Assembly: GCA_902362375.1 (NCBI GenBank)
Contig: CABIVS010000003.1
Location: forward strand, 299,075-363,074
Direction of reading: 5' to 3'
DNA from: Bacteroidaceae bacterium
GTDB lineage: Bacteria > Bacteroidota > Bacteroidia > Bacteroidales > Bacteroidaceae
DNA length: 64,000 nt
Part shown: piece after piece, positions 20,748 through 30,524 of the stretch
Numbering within the stretch: position 1 is the first letter of the stretch
How the letters are laid out: each line of letters starts with the position of its first letter
Made by a program: the position numbers and the translations under genes
Notes under the pieces: generated by a model
Told to the model about the DNA's origin: nothing
The model's input: only the letters and a program-made list of their open reading frames with translations
Databases searched by the model: none

Positions 20748-22613
20748 ATGGAAAACTATATCGTTTCAGCCCGTAAATACCGTCCGTCCACGTTCGAATC
20801 GGTGGTGGGACAGCGGGCGTTGACTACTACGCTGAAAAATGCAATTGCTACCCAAAAACTGGCTCATGCTTATTTGTTTTGCGGACCGCGCGGGGTAGGA
20901 AAGACGACTTGCGCGCGTATCTTTGCCAAAACCATTAATTGTATGACGCCCACCGCTGACGGAGAGGCTTGCAATCAGTGTGAGTCATGTGTAGCTTTCA
21001 ACGAACAGCGGTCATATAATATTCACGAACTCGATGCTGCTTCCAATAACTCGGTGGATGACATTCGCCAATTGGTGGAGCAAGTACGCATCCCGCCACA
21101 GATTGGTAAGTATAAGGTATATATCATCGACGAGGTGCATATGCTCTCGGCATCTGCTTTCAATGCGTTCCTGAAAACGCTGGAAGAGCCTCCCCGCCAT
21201 GCAATCTTTATTCTGGCTACGACGGAGAAGCATAAGATTCTTCCTACTATTCTTTCCCGTTGTCAGATTTATGACTTTAACCGGATAAGTGTGGAAGATA
21301 CGGTGAGCCATCTGTCGTACGTTGCTTCGAAAGAAGGAATCACGGCAGAGCCGGAAGCGCTGAATGTGATAGCCATGAAGGCGGACGGTGGTATGCGTGA
21401 TGCTTTGTCTATCTTCGACCAGGTGGTTAGTTTCACCGGAGGAAATATCACCTATAAGAGTGTGATTGATAATCTGAATGTACTTGATTATGAATATTAT
21501 TTCCGTCTGACGGATTGCTTCCTCGAAAACAAGGTGAGTGACGCATTGTTGCTTTTCAATGATATATTGAATAAAGGTTTTGACGGAAGTCACTTTATTA
21601 CCGGATTATCGTCTCATTTCCGTGACCTGTTGGTCGGGAAAGACCCGGTGACATTGCCTTTGCTGGAAGTGGGAGCGAGCATACGCCAACGCTATCAGGA
21701 ACAGGCGCAGAAATGTCCGCTACCTTTTTTGTACCGGGCTATGAAGCTGTGTAATGAGTGCGATTTGAATTACCGCATCAGCAAAAATAAGCGTTTGCTG
21801 GTAGAACTGACCTTGATACAGGTTGCACAGCTTACCACCGAGGGGGATGACGTGAGTGGTGGGCGTGGCCCTAAGAAGACCATAAAACCCGTATTCACTC
21901 AGCCTGCCGCAGCACAGCAGCCGCAGGTAGCTTCTGCCACTCAGGTTCAGCAGGCTCCAGTTCATTCGTCTCCGTCTTCAGTTACAACACAGGCTGCTAA
22001 TGGCACTACTGCCCAGTATCCGCAGGCTTCTGCGGCTGTGCAACCGGGAGCACCGGCTTCTCCTAGGGCGGCTTCGTCTGCTCCGTCGCAAGGAGCGGGA
22101 GTTGCTCAGACTGCCAAGGAAGAACGGAAAATTCCCGTGATGAAGATGTCCAGCTTGGGGGTATCTATCAAGAATCCGCAGCGTGACCAAGTATCGCAGA
22201 ATGCGACTACAACTTATGTTCCTAAGGTGCAACAACCGGAAGAGGATTTTATGTTCAATGACCGGGATTTGAATTATTATTGGCAGGAGTATGCCGGCCA
22301 GTTGCCGAAAGAACAGGATGCTCTCGCAAAACGTATGCAAATGCTCCGTCCGGCGTTGCTTAACAACTCAACGACTTTTGAAGTGGTAGTTGATAATGAG
22401 TTTGCTGCAAAGGATTTTACAGCTTTGATTCCCGAATTGCAGGATTATCTTCGCGGCAGACTGAAGAACAGTAAAGTGATGATGACAGTGCGGGTAAGTG
22501 AGGCAACAGAAACAGTGCGTCCTGTGGGACGTGTCGAGAAATTCCAGATGATGGCTCAAAAGAATCAGGCATTGATGCAACTGAAAGATGAGTTCGGGCT
22601 GGAATTATATTAA
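20748..22613 (+). CDS. dnaX: DNA polymerase III subunit gamma/tau
   Basis: The clamp-loader ATPase of the replisome. Walker A is GPRGVGKTT (46-54), followed by zinc-binding cysteines (C65, C75, C78, C81), Walker B/DEVHML, sensor-1 and the SRC arginine-finger motif. Residues 360-480 form a Q/A/P-rich linker, and the last 120 residues form a tau-like C-terminal domain. At 621 aa it is a normal length for Bacteroidetes DnaX. No obvious A-run slippage site for a gamma form was noticed. The 3' end overlaps the convergent VOC gene by 9 bp. Confidence 0.95.
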   Translation: MENYIVSARKYRPSTFESVVGQRALTTTLKNAIATQKLAHAYLFCGPRGVGKTTCARIFAKTINCMTPTADGEACNQCESCVAFNEQRSYNIHELDAASNNSVDDIRQLVEQVRIPPQIGKYKVYIIDEVHMLSASAFNAFLKTLEEPPRHAIFILATTEKHKILPTILSRCQIYDFNRISVEDTVSHLSYVASKEGITAEPEALNVIAMKADGGMRDALSIFDQVVSFTGGNITYKSVIDNLNVLDYEYYFRLTDCFLENKVSDALLLFNDILNKGFDGSHFITGLSSHFRDLLVGKDPVTLPLLEVGASIRQRYQEQAQKCPLPFLYRAMKLCNECDLNYRISKNKRLLVELTLIQVAQLTTEGDDVSGGRGPKKTIKPVFTQPAAAQQPQVASATQVQQAPVHSSPSSVTTQAANGTTAQYPQASAAVQPGAPASPRAASSAPSQGAGVAQTAKEERKIPVMKMSSLGVSIKNPQRDQVSQNATTTYVPKVQQPEEDFMFNDRDLNYYWQEYAGQLPKEQDALAKRMQMLRPALLNNSTTFEVVVDNEFAAKDFTALIPELQDYLRGRLKNSKVMMTVRVSEATETVRPVGRVEKFQMMAQKNQALMQLKDEFGLELY

Positions 22614-22982
22614 TGTACTTACTTCTATCAGATTACCATCCGGATCTCTGAAATAAATACTCCGGATGGCATCCTGAGCACCTTGACGCTGGACTATACC
22701 TACTTCTATTTCTATTCCTTTGGATTCTACTTCGGCCTTTATTTCCTCTATGTTTCCTTCTGTCAGTAAACAGATGTCCGCACTTCCGAAAGCAGGATGC
22801 TTGGCGGCAGGAAGGAACTGTGCTTCTCCTACGTGAAGATTGATTTTCTGATTGCCGAACTTGACGGCAAAGCGTTGGTTGCTTGTATCGGCTTCCATTC
22901 CCAGGACTTTTGTGTAGAAATGTAGGCTTTTATCTATATCGGACACCGGTATGACGATATGGTCGATATTCTTGATTTTCAT
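22605..22982 (-). CDS. VOC/glyoxalase-family protein
   Basis: A 125-residue vicinal-oxygen-chelate protein built of two beta-alpha-beta-beta-beta units. IDHIVIPVSDIDKSLHFYTK and SIYFRDPDGNLIEVS are the family hallmarks, with possible metal ligands His8, His50 region and Glu121. Such proteins include glyoxalases, dioxygenases and antibiotic-binding proteins; the exact reaction cannot be told. It starts 1 bp after the PspC-domain gene and is probably co-transcribed with it. Confidence 0.85.
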   Translation of the reverse strand: MKIKNIDHIVIPVSDIDKSLHFYTKVLGMEADTSNQRFAVKFGNQKINLHVGEAQFLPAAKHPAFGSADICLLTEGNIEEIKAEVESKGIEIEVGIVQRQGAQDAIRSIYFRDPDGNLIEVSTLI

Positions 22983-22983
22983 A

Positions 22984-23217
22984 TCAATGTAGGCGTTGAT
23001 TCATGCGGTCTTCATATCCGTCTGAAGGTTTTCTTCCCGGCATGACAATCCACAGGATAATATATATAATCACTCCGGCGAAAGCGGTGAAGAATGTAGC
23101 CAATATATATACTATTCTCAATAAAGTAGCATCCCATCCGAAATATTCAGCTATTCCGGCACATACACCTGCAATCATTCGATTGGAAGAGCGGGTTAAT
23201 TTCTTTTCATTTTCCAT
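22984..23217 (-). CDS. PspC-domain membrane protein
   Basis: A 77-residue protein that is almost entirely a PspC domain: LTRSSNRMIAGVCAGIAEYF, then one long hydrophobic helix (about 35-60) ending in IILWIVMPGRKP. PspC proteins are linked to envelope stress. It is the first gene of a pair with the VOC protein. Confidence 0.88.
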   Translation of the reverse strand: MENEKKLTRSSNRMIAGVCAGIAEYFGWDATLLRIVYILATFFTAFAGVIIYIILWIVMPGRKPSDGYEDRMNQRLH

Positions 23218-23250
23218 GATATACTATGTTCTTTTAGTGCAAATGCTACA

Positions 23251-23258
23251 CAAATATA
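23251..23258 (-). promoter_or_regulatory. -7 box for pspC-like/VOC pair
   Basis: TATATTTG on the minus strand, 34 bp before the ATG at 23217. Confidence 0.5.
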
Positions 23259-23416
23259 GAGAATATATTTGGTTTATGGGTTAAACGGAAAGATTTATGT
23301 ATTATTTGTTAGCATTTTAACTTACTTAATTGGGGGTCAACAATAGACCAACAATAAGGAATATTAGGTAGGATTTAGCATGATTTACTCTCTAAGATGC
23401 CTATTTCCTGAAAGCA

Positions 23417-23453
23417 GAAAACCCTCATAAGCGATTGACTTACAAGGGTTTTT
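23417..23453 (-). terminator. terminator after tRNA-His
   Basis: Minus-strand stem AAAACCCTT/GAGGGTTTT lies 3 bp beyond the encoded CCA of tRNA-His and is followed by a short pyrimidine stretch. Confidence 0.5.
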
Positions 23454-23458
23454 GTTGG

Positions 23459-23532
23459 GGTGGAAGACCGGACTCGAACCGGCGACATTCAGAACCACAA
23501 TCTGACGCTCTAACCAACTGAACTACATCCAC
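23459..23532 (-). tRNA. tRNA-His (GTG)
   Basis: Read on the minus strand, the anticodon loop TTGTGGT is closed by CAGA/TCTG, giving anticodon GTG. The T-loop TTCGAGT is present, and CCA is encoded (23456-23458). The G at 23533 can supply the G-1 typical of tRNA-His, pairing with the discriminator C. One acceptor pair (T6-T67) is mismatched. Confidence 0.93.
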
Positions 23533-23558
23533 CATGTCTGCGTTTCTCTAACGCGGTG

Positions 23559-23566
23559 CAAAGATA
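23559..23566 (-). promoter_or_regulatory. -7 box for tRNA-His
   Basis: TATCTTTG on the minus strand, 26 bp before the tRNA 5' end. Confidence 0.6.
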
Positions 23567-23597
23567 GATATTATCTTCTAATCTCCAAAAGATTCTG

Positions 23598-24746
23598 CTA
23601 TTTTTTTTCGAAAAAAGTATATTCTTTTATTCCCCGATTGTGCTTGCTGAAAAGGGTTCGCGCATCATTTACAAAGATTTTCAGAGAGTTACGTGCTTGT
23701 AAAGGAATTGAATCAATCGGCAAATTGACAGGGAGCAATTGATGATTTTTTTTTCCTGATTGAATGGGACGGGCTGTCCATACCAAACTATAATCACAAT
23801 TATTGAGGCGGACAGTGCTGTCTTTTACTAATTCCATTCTTACCATCAGTCCTCCGTCAGTGCGGCGGGCGGACATATTGGAAATATAATTTCCCAGCGA
23901 ATAGACTACGAGATGTTTGGCATTCGTCAGGCTGTCTGTACGAACTTCGATGGGCTGAACTACGTGAGGATGGGAGCCGATGATATGGTTTACTCCTTTT
24001 TCAATCAGCCAATTGGCGAGGAATTTTTGCTCTTTGTCCGGGAGTGACTGGTATTCGATTCCCCAATGCATACAAGCTATGATGGCATCCGGCTTCATTG
24101 CTTTACTTTCTTCAATATCTTTGGCGATGATGGCTGTATCGATATAGTTCACGATATTAGGAGAGGTAACGGGGATGCCGTTTGTTCCATACGTGTAGTT
24201 GAGCAGAGCGATGCGGAATCCGTTCTTTTCTAATAAAAGAGGATATTTCTTTTCGCGTTCATCAGCGTTGATATACGTGCCTGCGTGTGGAACCTTTAAA
24301 GAGTCTATTAATTGAATGGTTCTCTCCAGTCCGGATTTACCACGATCGAGACTGTGGTTGTTGGCAGTCACTAAAACATTGAAACCTGCATCGTGAATTG
24401 CGGTCAGAAATTCGTCCGGCGCGCTGAAAGCAGGATAACCTTTGTAAGGTTTGCCTCCTAATGTCACTTCCAGGTTGGCGATAGAGAGATCGGCTTTTTT
24501 TATCTCTTCTTTGACATACGCAAAGCATGTGGAGTAATCATAACCGGTCGATGTTCGTGCAGCGTTGATTTGTCCCTGATGTTGCATGAGGTCACCTACA
24601 AAAAGGAGGCGTAGGGTGTCGGTGGGGAAGATGCTGTCGGAAAGTCCGTCCGATAGGGTGTCAATGATAGAATCTCTCTTTGCCTGCGACCGGGAGGTGC
24701 AGGACAAAGAGAGAAGCAAAATCATCAGAAACAGGGTATGTCTCAT
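23598..24746 (-). CDS. CapA-family (poly-gamma-glutamate synthesis-like) lipoprotein
   Basis: A 382-residue protein of the CapA metallophosphatase-like family. Motifs are [14 protein letters not shown] near the N-terminus, [22 protein letters not shown] and [14 protein letters not shown]. In bacilli CapA helps make or anchor polyglutamate capsule; in Bacteroides the role is not established. A lipoprotein signal ends at LSLSC. The ATG overlaps the folD stop codon (ATGA), so it is translationally coupled to folD. Confidence 0.87.
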   Translation of the reverse strand: MRHTLFLMILLLSLSCTSRSQAKRDSIIDTLSDGLSDSIFPTDTLRLLFVGDLMQHQGQINAARTSTGYDYSTCFAYVKEEIKKADLSIANLEVTLGGKPYKGYPAFSAPDEFLTAIHDAGFNVLVTANNHSLDRGKSGLERTIQLIDSLKVPHAGTYINADEREKKYPLLLEKNGFRIALLNYTYGTNGIPVTSPNIVNYIDTAIIAKDIEESKAMKPDAIIACMHWGIEYQSLPDKEQKFLANWLIEKGVNHIIGSHPHVVQPIEVRTDSLTNAKHLVVYSLGNYISNMSARRTDGGLMVRMELVKDSTVRLNNCDYSLVWTARPIQSGKKNHQLLPVNLPIDSIPLQARNSLKIFVNDARTLFSKHNRGIKEYTFFEKK

Positions 24747-25624
24747 TGATAAATAGCTTTCTTACCAGCTAAGAGTGTATTTTTCATTAACGATACAATC
24801 GTCATTGGTCCGACACCGCCCGGTACGGGAGTGATGAATGAGCATTTCGGTGCAACTTCGTCAAACTTTACGTCACCTGTCAGTTTAAAGCCGGATTTCT
24901 TGGTTGCATCCGGCACACGGGTAGTACCTACGTCAATAACTACCGCGCCTTCTTTCACCATTTCGGCTTTTACAAAGTTCGGTTGTCCCAAAGCAGCGAT
25001 AATAATATCAGCTTCCTGACATTCTTTTACCAGGTCTTTGCTACGGCTGTGGCATACGGTTACTGTGGCATCGCCCGGATAGGCTTTCTGCATCATCAGG
25101 GCAGCCATCGGTTTGCCGACAATATTGCTGCGTCCGAGTACGACGCATTTTTTTCCGGAAGTTTCTATGTTATAACGTTTCAACAATTCGAGGATGCCGT
25201 TGGGAGTAGCAGATACGTAACATGGAAGTCCGATGGACATACGGCCTACGTTGATCGGGTGGAAACCGTCTACGTCTTTACGGTAATCAATTGTTTCGAT
25301 TACTTTCTGTTCGGAGATATGTTTGGGTAGGGGAAGTTGTACGATAAAGCCGTCCACGTCGTTGTCTTCGTTCAGTTCACGTACTTTGGCAAGCAGTTCT
25401 TCTTCGGTCACGTCACTTTCATAACGGATGAGGGAAGACTTGAATCCACATACTTCACAGGCTTTTACTTTGGCAGCTACATAAGTCTCGCTACCACCAT
25501 CGTGTCCTACAAGAATAGCGGCCAGGTGCGGGCGTTTTTCGCCATGAGCCACCATTTCGGCTACTTCGGCTGCAATCTCTTGTTTTACTTGTTCGGAAAT
25601 TGCTTTTCCGTCTATCAGAGTCAT
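24743..25624 (-). CDS. folD: methylenetetrahydrofolate dehydrogenase/cyclohydrolase
   Basis: The bifunctional folate enzyme interconverting 5,10-methylene-THF, methenyl-THF and 10-formyl-THF. Motifs [25 protein letters not shown] and the C-terminal [10 protein letters not shown] are diagnostic. The start is set at ATG 25624 ([10 protein letters not shown]), giving 293 aa, normal for FolD. The frame can be extended to a TTG at 25654, but that codon falls inside the TACTTTTG promoter box and so cannot be in the transcript. Confidence 0.96.
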   Translation of the reverse strand: MTLIDGKAISEQVKQEIAAEVAEMVAHGEKRPHLAAILVGHDGGSETYVAAKVKACEVCGFKSSLIRYESDVTEEELLAKVRELNEDNDVDGFIVQLPLPKHISEQKVIETIDYRKDVDGFHPINVGRMSIGLPCYVSATPNGILELLKRYNIETSGKKCVVLGRSNIVGKPMAALMMQKAYPGDATVTVCHSRSKDLVKECQEADIIIAALGQPNFVKAEMVKEGAVVIDVGTTRVPDATKKSGFKLTGDVKFDEVAPKCSFITPVPGGVGPMTIVSLMKNTLLAGKKAIYQ

Positions 25625-25651
25625 ATTTTCAGAGTATTTATTGGTGATGGA

Positions 25652-25659
25652 CAAAAGTA
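25652..25659 (-). promoter_or_regulatory. -7 box for folD/capA
   Basis: TACTTTTG on the minus strand, 27 bp before the folD ATG; it decides the start codon. Confidence 0.55.
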
Positions 25660-25715
25660 AAATAAATAACTGAACTCTCCAAAGGGATTGGAATTTTTGT
25701 CAAGAGATGAGTGGT

Positions 25716-25745
25716 ATAAAAAAGAGGGAGCCGAAACTCCCTCTT
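25716..25745 (-). terminator. intrinsic terminator after ffh
   Basis: Minus-strand GAGGGAG/CTCCCTC hairpin with a 6-nt loop followed by six T. Confidence 0.85.
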
Positions 25746-25779
25746 CTTACTTATCATTAGATTTGGATCTATTGAATGA

Positions 25780-27102
25780 TTACTTTTTCATCTTAGGCAT
25801 CATCTTACCCATTTTGCTGCTAGTCACCATTTTCATCATTTTGCGTGTCTGGTCGAACTGTTTCAGCAGGCGGTTTACTTCCTGGATAGTCGTTCCGCTA
25901 CCTTTGGCGATACGCGTACGGCGTGAACCGTTCAGTATTTCCGGGTTGGAACGTTCTGCCGGAGTCATGGAATAAATAATGGCTTCGATGCTCTTGAAAG
26001 CATTGTCATCAATATCAATGTCTTTGATTGCTTTTCCTACTCCCGGAATCATGGAAGCTAGGTCTTTCAGATTACCCATTTTTTTGATTTGTGCAATCTG
26101 GCTAAGGAAGTCGTTGAAGTCGAATTGGTTTTTGGCAATTTTCTTCTGTAAGCGTTTGGCTTCTTCTTCATCGTATTGTTCCTGAGCACGTTCTACCAAT
26201 GAAACGATGTCACCCATACCGAGAATACGGTCGGCCATACGGGCAGGGTGGAACTGGTCGATTGCTTCCAGTTTTTCACCTGTACCTACGAATTTAATCG
26301 GTTTGTTCACTACCGAACGGATAGAAAGAGCCGCACCACCGCGGGTATCACCATCGAGTTTGGTCAGTACCACACCGTTAAAGTCCAGACGTTCGTTGAA
26401 TTCTTTAGCAGTGTTTACAGCGTCCTGACCGGTCATGGAGTCTACCACGAACAGAATTTCGTCCGGGTTGATTGCTTTTTTGATAGCGGCGATCTCGTTC
26501 ATCATCTGCTCGTCTACTGCCAGACGTCCGGCTGTATCGACGATAACGAGATCGTATCCTTTGGCTTTGGCTTCCTGAATGGCGTGTTGTGCGATTTCTA
26601 CCGGATCCTTGCTGTCCAGTTCACAGTACATCGGTACTTCAATCTGTTCTGCCAATACACGCAACTGTTCGATAGCTGCCGGACGGTAAACGTCACAAGC
26701 GACCAATAATGGCTTACGGTTCTTCTTGGTTTTCAGCATCCGTGCCAGTTTACCGGAGAAAGTGGTCTTACCCGAACCCTGCAAACCTGACATCAGGATA
26801 ACTGCCGGACGGGCGTCGATATTGATCTCGGCTGTCTCTCCACCCATCAACTGTGTAAGTTCATCATGCACGATCTTCACCATCAACTGGCTTGGCTTCA
26901 CAGCCGTAAGAACGTTCTGGCCAAGCGCTTTTTCTTTCACTGTATCCGTGAAATTCTTTGCAACCTTGTAGTTTACGTCGGCGTCGAGAAGTGCTTTACG
27001 TACGTCTTTCAGTGTCTCCGCCACGTTGATTTCGGTGATTTTGCCTTCACCTTTCAGAATCTTGAATGACCGTTCTAGTCTTTCACTTAAATTATCGAAC
27101 AT
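25780..27102 (-). CDS. ffh: signal recognition particle protein Ffh
   Basis: The SRP54 GTPase that targets inner-membrane proteins co-translationally. The order is N domain (1-85), G domain with P-loop GLQGSGKTT (about 107-115), DTAGR and TKLDGD, then the methionine-rich M domain (about 300-440, with SMTPAERSNPEILNGSRR and a terminal KMGKMMPKMKK). At 440 aa it is full length. It has its own promoter and terminator. Confidence 0.97.
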   Translation of the reverse strand: MFDNLSERLERSFKILKGEGKITEINVAETLKDVRKALLDADVNYKVAKNFTDTVKEKALGQNVLTAVKPSQLMVKIVHDELTQLMGGETAEINIDARPAVILMSGLQGSGKTTFSGKLARMLKTKKNRKPLLVACDVYRPAAIEQLRVLAEQIEVPMYCELDSKDPVEIAQHAIQEAKAKGYDLVIVDTAGRLAVDEQMMNEIAAIKKAINPDEILFVVDSMTGQDAVNTAKEFNERLDFNGVVLTKLDGDTRGGAALSIRSVVNKPIKFVGTGEKLEAIDQFHPARMADRILGMGDIVSLVERAQEQYDEEEAKRLQKKIAKNQFDFNDFLSQIAQIKKMGNLKDLASMIPGVGKAIKDIDIDDNAFKSIEAIIYSMTPAERSNPEILNGSRRTRIAKGSGTTIQEVNRLLKQFDQTRKMMKMVTSSKMGKMMPKMKK

Positions 27103-27182
27103 AGTTATTTAATTACGAATTACTAATTACAATTTACTTGGGCAAAAGAGAGACTTTTCCGTCTACTCTTTATTTGAGCTTG

Positions 27183-27190
27183 CAAATGTA
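27183..27190 (-). promoter_or_regulatory. -7 box for ffh
   Basis: TACATTTG on the minus strand, 80 bp before the ATG, leaving a leader of about 70 nt. Confidence 0.5.
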
Positions 27191-27206
27191 CAAAAATCTC
27201 TTGTAT

Positions 27207-28529
27207 TTATATCTTTTTATTTTGCCATTTTGCTTTTTTGAGATAAATATAACTTGTGATCAACAGTAAGCTATAATACACAATCTCAATTGTAAAGCAG
27301 ATTTCGATTGGTGCTTTCAGCCACATTCCGATGAAAACAATGTAAGATCCGTAGATGATGATTGTAATTGTTTCGAGCAACAGGGCTGCTTGTGTATTTC
27401 CTGTTCCGGAAATGCCGTTGAACACCACGTTGGCTACAGATGCGATAAGCATGGCGCAACAAATAACATATACTGAGGGCACGGATTCTGTAATGAGTGC
27501 CGCCTCACTGGTGTAGATGGAGAGCAGGAACTGTGGAAATAATGCTGATACTGCTACTAATCCCAGCATGATGTAAAAGGAGAACCGGGCAATTTTATTG
27601 ATGAGCGGCATCACGTGCTGGATACCTCCCGCACCGATGGCGTTGCTGACAAGACTGTTGGTGGTAGTAGCCAATGCATTGACCGGAATCAGCAGTACGA
27701 CGTAGATACTCCGGACGATATTGGCAATCGCCAGTTCCCGTTGTCCCAACCGTTCTACGGCTACGAAGAATACGAACCAGGTAGCCATTGACAGGAAATA
27801 TTGCAGCATAGTGAAACAGGAGATACTAAGTATCCGCATCAGCAATGCCGGGTCGAATGTACGCAGACGGTTCAGACCATATTTCTTCAAATCGACGGTG
27901 AGGTATGTGTAAATGACGAAAAAGAGAATGGAGGAAGCTTCTGCCAGTACGGAGGCGATAGCCGCTCCCTTGATACCCATTTCCGGCAAACCGAACTTTC
28001 CGAAAATTAATGCGTAGTCCAGTACTACATTGGTTAATGCCATGACGATGGCATTGATCGTTAGTACTTTAGTGCGTGTAATGCCGATATACAATGCCCG
28101 GAACATGACATTGATGAACGAGAAAAAGAATCCGTAAATACGCCAGTCCAGAAACTCCATCGTTCCCTCGTAGATGGATTCTGAAGAAACCAGCAAACGC
28201 ATGATGTTTCCGCCGAATGCTTTGGTGAATCCGAATAGCAGCAGTGCCATCACGAACAGGAACATGACTCCTTGAATCATGACGGGACCGACATCCGAAT
28301 AGCGTCCTTCGCCGTTGCGTCGTGCTATGACTATCTGCGAACCGGTACTGAATCCGAATGCGATGGTGAATACGCATATATAGAATAACCCGCCCATAGC
28401 CGATGCTCCAAGGGCTACCTCACTCACGTGTCCGAGGAATGCTGTGTCGGTGACATTGATGACATTTTGTGCCAGCAAGCTTAGTAGTATCGGATAACTG
28501 ACACTCCAAATCTGTTTGTTGGTGTACAT
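27207..28529 (-). CDS. MATE-family efflux transporter
   Basis: A 440-residue, 12-helix multidrug and toxic compound extrusion transporter, probably Na+- or H+-coupled. The two homologous halves are visible, with PILLSLLAQNVINVTDTAFL at the N-terminus (first helix) and matching conserved residues near residue 245 onward. Closest in style to the DinF-like subgroup. Substrate not deducible. It has its own promoter 27 bp upstream. Confidence 0.92.
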   Translation of the reverse strand: MYTNKQIWSVSYPILLSLLAQNVINVTDTAFLGHVSEVALGASAMGGLFYICVFTIAFGFSTGSQIVIARRNGEGRYSDVGPVMIQGVMFLFVMALLLFGFTKAFGGNIMRLLVSSESIYEGTMEFLDWRIYGFFFSFINVMFRALYIGITRTKVLTINAIVMALTNVVLDYALIFGKFGLPEMGIKGAAIASVLAEASSILFFVIYTYLTVDLKKYGLNRLRTFDPALLMRILSISCFTMLQYFLSMATWFVFFVAVERLGQRELAIANIVRSIYVVLLIPVNALATTTNSLVSNAIGAGGIQHVMPLINKIARFSFYIMLGLVAVSALFPQFLLSIYTSEAALITESVPSVYVICCAMLIASVANVVFNGISGTGNTQAALLLETITIIIYGSYIVFIGMWLKAPIEICFTIEIVYYSLLLITSYIYLKKAKWQNKKI

Positions 28530-28555
28530 AATTAAGTGTTTAAGTTTACACTTTG

Positions 28556-28563
28556 CAAAGATA
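28556..28563 (-). promoter_or_regulatory. -7 box for MATE transporter
   Basis: TATCTTTG on the minus strand, 26 bp before the MATE ATG, squeezed between it and the kinase-like gene upstream. Confidence 0.6.
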
Positions 28564-28568
28564 GTGCT

Positions 28569-30524
28569 TTATTTCGATTCGGAAACGATGGGGTAGATGA
28601 AAACAATTTCCGGACCTTCGGGAGTTTTATCGTTGACGAGATAGTTTCCTCCGAAATGTTTTAGCAATAACAGGTTTATATCATGCCGGATGATGGTTTC
28701 CTGTGATACGAATGCATGGTCTGCCAAAGGTGAATTAGTGATCCGGAAACGGAGCATATCTTCATCCCGGTTTAATGTGAATCGGATGATTCGTGCTTGT
28801 CTGTGTTCTTGCGGGTATACCAGTGCGCTAAGCAAGGCCTGCGTCAGTCGTGTTATATCGGTATGGATTTGAGCGTCTGTTTCACTGGAAAACTCAATCT
28901 GGATACCTGTTTTCTCGTTTTGCATCTGCGCCATGCAACATGCTTCCTTACATAGGGTAGTGGCATCATAGTCTTGCAACTGGAACTTCATCATTTGGGC
29001 TTCCAAACGGGATAAGTCGAGAACGTCATTGACAAGTCTCATTAACTTCTCCGAACTTTTGTGGATGATGTTTGAGTATTCTTGCCTTATTTCCTTGTCT
29101 ATGTTGGGTTCACTGGCTATGAGTTGTGAGAAACCGACTACATTGTTGAGCGGGGTACGGATGTTATAGCTCATGTTGGACAGGAAGCGATTTTTTATTT
29201 CATTGGTTTTCCGCACGTTTTCTGTTGTTTTCCGGATTTCGTTTTCTGCGTATTTGAGTGCTTTCCGTACCATAAAGAGTCGCGCCATAAAGATAAAAAG
29301 CAGAAGCAGGATAACAAATATAAAGATCAGATAGGTGAGCTGGAGCCGGTTGTTTTCCCTTTTTTGATCCAGTTCTGTTTTTTCGATATTGTATTTGCTC
29401 TGTATCTGTGCCATCTGATTGTTTGAGAGTACAGTGGCTGTCGAGTCTTTGATGGCGAGTGCCTCCTCATACAGAGGGATGGCTTTTTCGCTTTGCCCTG
29501 CCTGTTTCCATATTCTGGCCTTTTCGAGTAGCTGTTCGGCATAGTCGCTTGTGAAGTCTTTCTTCAACATCGTCAGTGTCGTGTCGATATAATCCGATGC
29601 CTGTTGGTAGTCTCCAATTGCTTGGTGATATTTGGCAAATGTGTCGAAATAGAGTACTTTATACATGAAATAAGTATTCTCATCCAGATATTCTTTAGAT
29701 TTTACAAGATGTTCATAAGCTTGTTGCGGCTGATGGGTATTCAGGTAATAATAGCTGTAGAACAGTTCATTGAACAGATATACATCGGCAAACCCCGTTT
29801 TTAAAGATGGGTTCGCACTGATATGGTTATGAAGGGTGTTTTCCAGTTCCTGCAGATATTTGAGTAGTTTTTTATTATCCTTCTTTTCTTTGACAACGGA
29901 TACTAACTGTGATAATACCGAGATACGGACCACCGGATTTTCTGTCGGGGTGAGTAGCTGGTAGGCAGTCTCCAATGCTTCTATTCCTTTATCCCAGCGC
30001 TGACTGCCGATATATGCATTGCTCAGGCATTGATAGGCGGCTATACTCCCCCGGTTACTATTCCTTTGGGAGGCTTGCTGTTGCATCTTTTGAGATTCGT
30101 TGATAGCAAGTTCATATTGTTCGTTGAATGTGTACAGATCTATCTGGAAACGTTTGGCATCAAAGAAGTAATTCCATAAATCTGATTTCCGGGCATGAGG
30201 CTCCATTATGGTGAGCCATTTCGCTACACTGTCTTGATTATTACGATTGTAATAGTATAAGATATGGTAGTAAGCGGCCAGACCGGCGTATCTGTCGTTT
30301 CTCAGTTGCAATGCTTCTTTCATTAATACATCTGAATATTGGATACATTGCTGGTTGTTTTGTTCTATTCTGATGATTTTATTAAGAACATTCAGCCGTG
30401 TCGTATCGTATGGTAACGTTTGCAACACCTTTATCAGGCTATCTGATTCCAAAACAATCTCGGTACTGGCTTTTCCGGTGAAGGCGCAGCATAATAGAAG
30501 GAACAGGAGCAGGACTTGTTTCAT
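28569..30524 (-). CDS. TPR histidine-kinase-like protein, probable pseudokinase
   Basis: A 651-residue periplasmic-TPR sensor with a signal peptide, TPR-like helices (about 30-370), one transmembrane helix (about 390-415, LTYLIFIFVILLLLFIFMAR) and a cytoplasmic kinase-like region. The HisKA motif reads SYNIRTPLN, where the phospho-accepting His is replaced by Tyr453 and the next Glu by Asn. The ATPase domain lacks a recognisable N box and DxGxG box. It should not autophosphorylate. Its ATG overlaps the stop of the intact kinase gene (30521-30524), so it is translationally coupled to it and may act as a regulatory partner. Family features such as NVVGFSQLI and VLDLSRLEA are kept. Confidence 0.88.
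   Translation of the reverse strand: MKQVLLLFLLLCCAFTGKASTEIVLESDSLIKVLQTLPYDTTRLNVLNKIIRIEQNNQQCIQYSDVLMKEALQLRNDRYAGLAAYYHILYYYNRNNQDSVAKWLTIMEPHARKSDLWNYFFDAKRFQIDLYTFNEQYELAINESQKMQQQASQRNSNRGSIAAYQCLSNAYIGSQRWDKGIEALETAYQLLTPTENPVVRISVLSQLVSVVKEKKDNKKLLKYLQELENTLHNHISANPSLKTGFADVYLFNELFYSYYYLNTHQPQQAYEHLVKSKEYLDENTYFMYKVLYFDTFAKYHQAIGDYQQASDYIDTTLTMLKKDFTSDYAEQLLEKARIWKQAGQSEKAIPLYEEALAIKDSTATVLSNNQMAQIQSKYNIEKTELDQKRENNRLQLTYLIFIFVILLLLFIFMARLFMVRKALKYAENEIRKTTENVRKTNEIKNRFLSNMSYNIRTPLNNVVGFSQLIASEPNIDKEIRQEYSNIIHKSSEKLMRLVNDVLDLSRLEAQMMKFQLQDYDATTLCKEACCMAQMQNEKTGIQIEFSSETDAQIHTDITRLTQALLSALVYPQEHRQARIIRFTLNRDEDMLRFRITNSPLADHAFVSQETIIRHDINLLLLKHFGGNYLVNDKTPEGPEIVFIYPIVSESK

Noticed and set aside
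25625..25654. TTG start for folD
   Set aside because: The TTG lies in the -7 box, so it cannot be in the message; ATG 25624 gives the normal FolD length.
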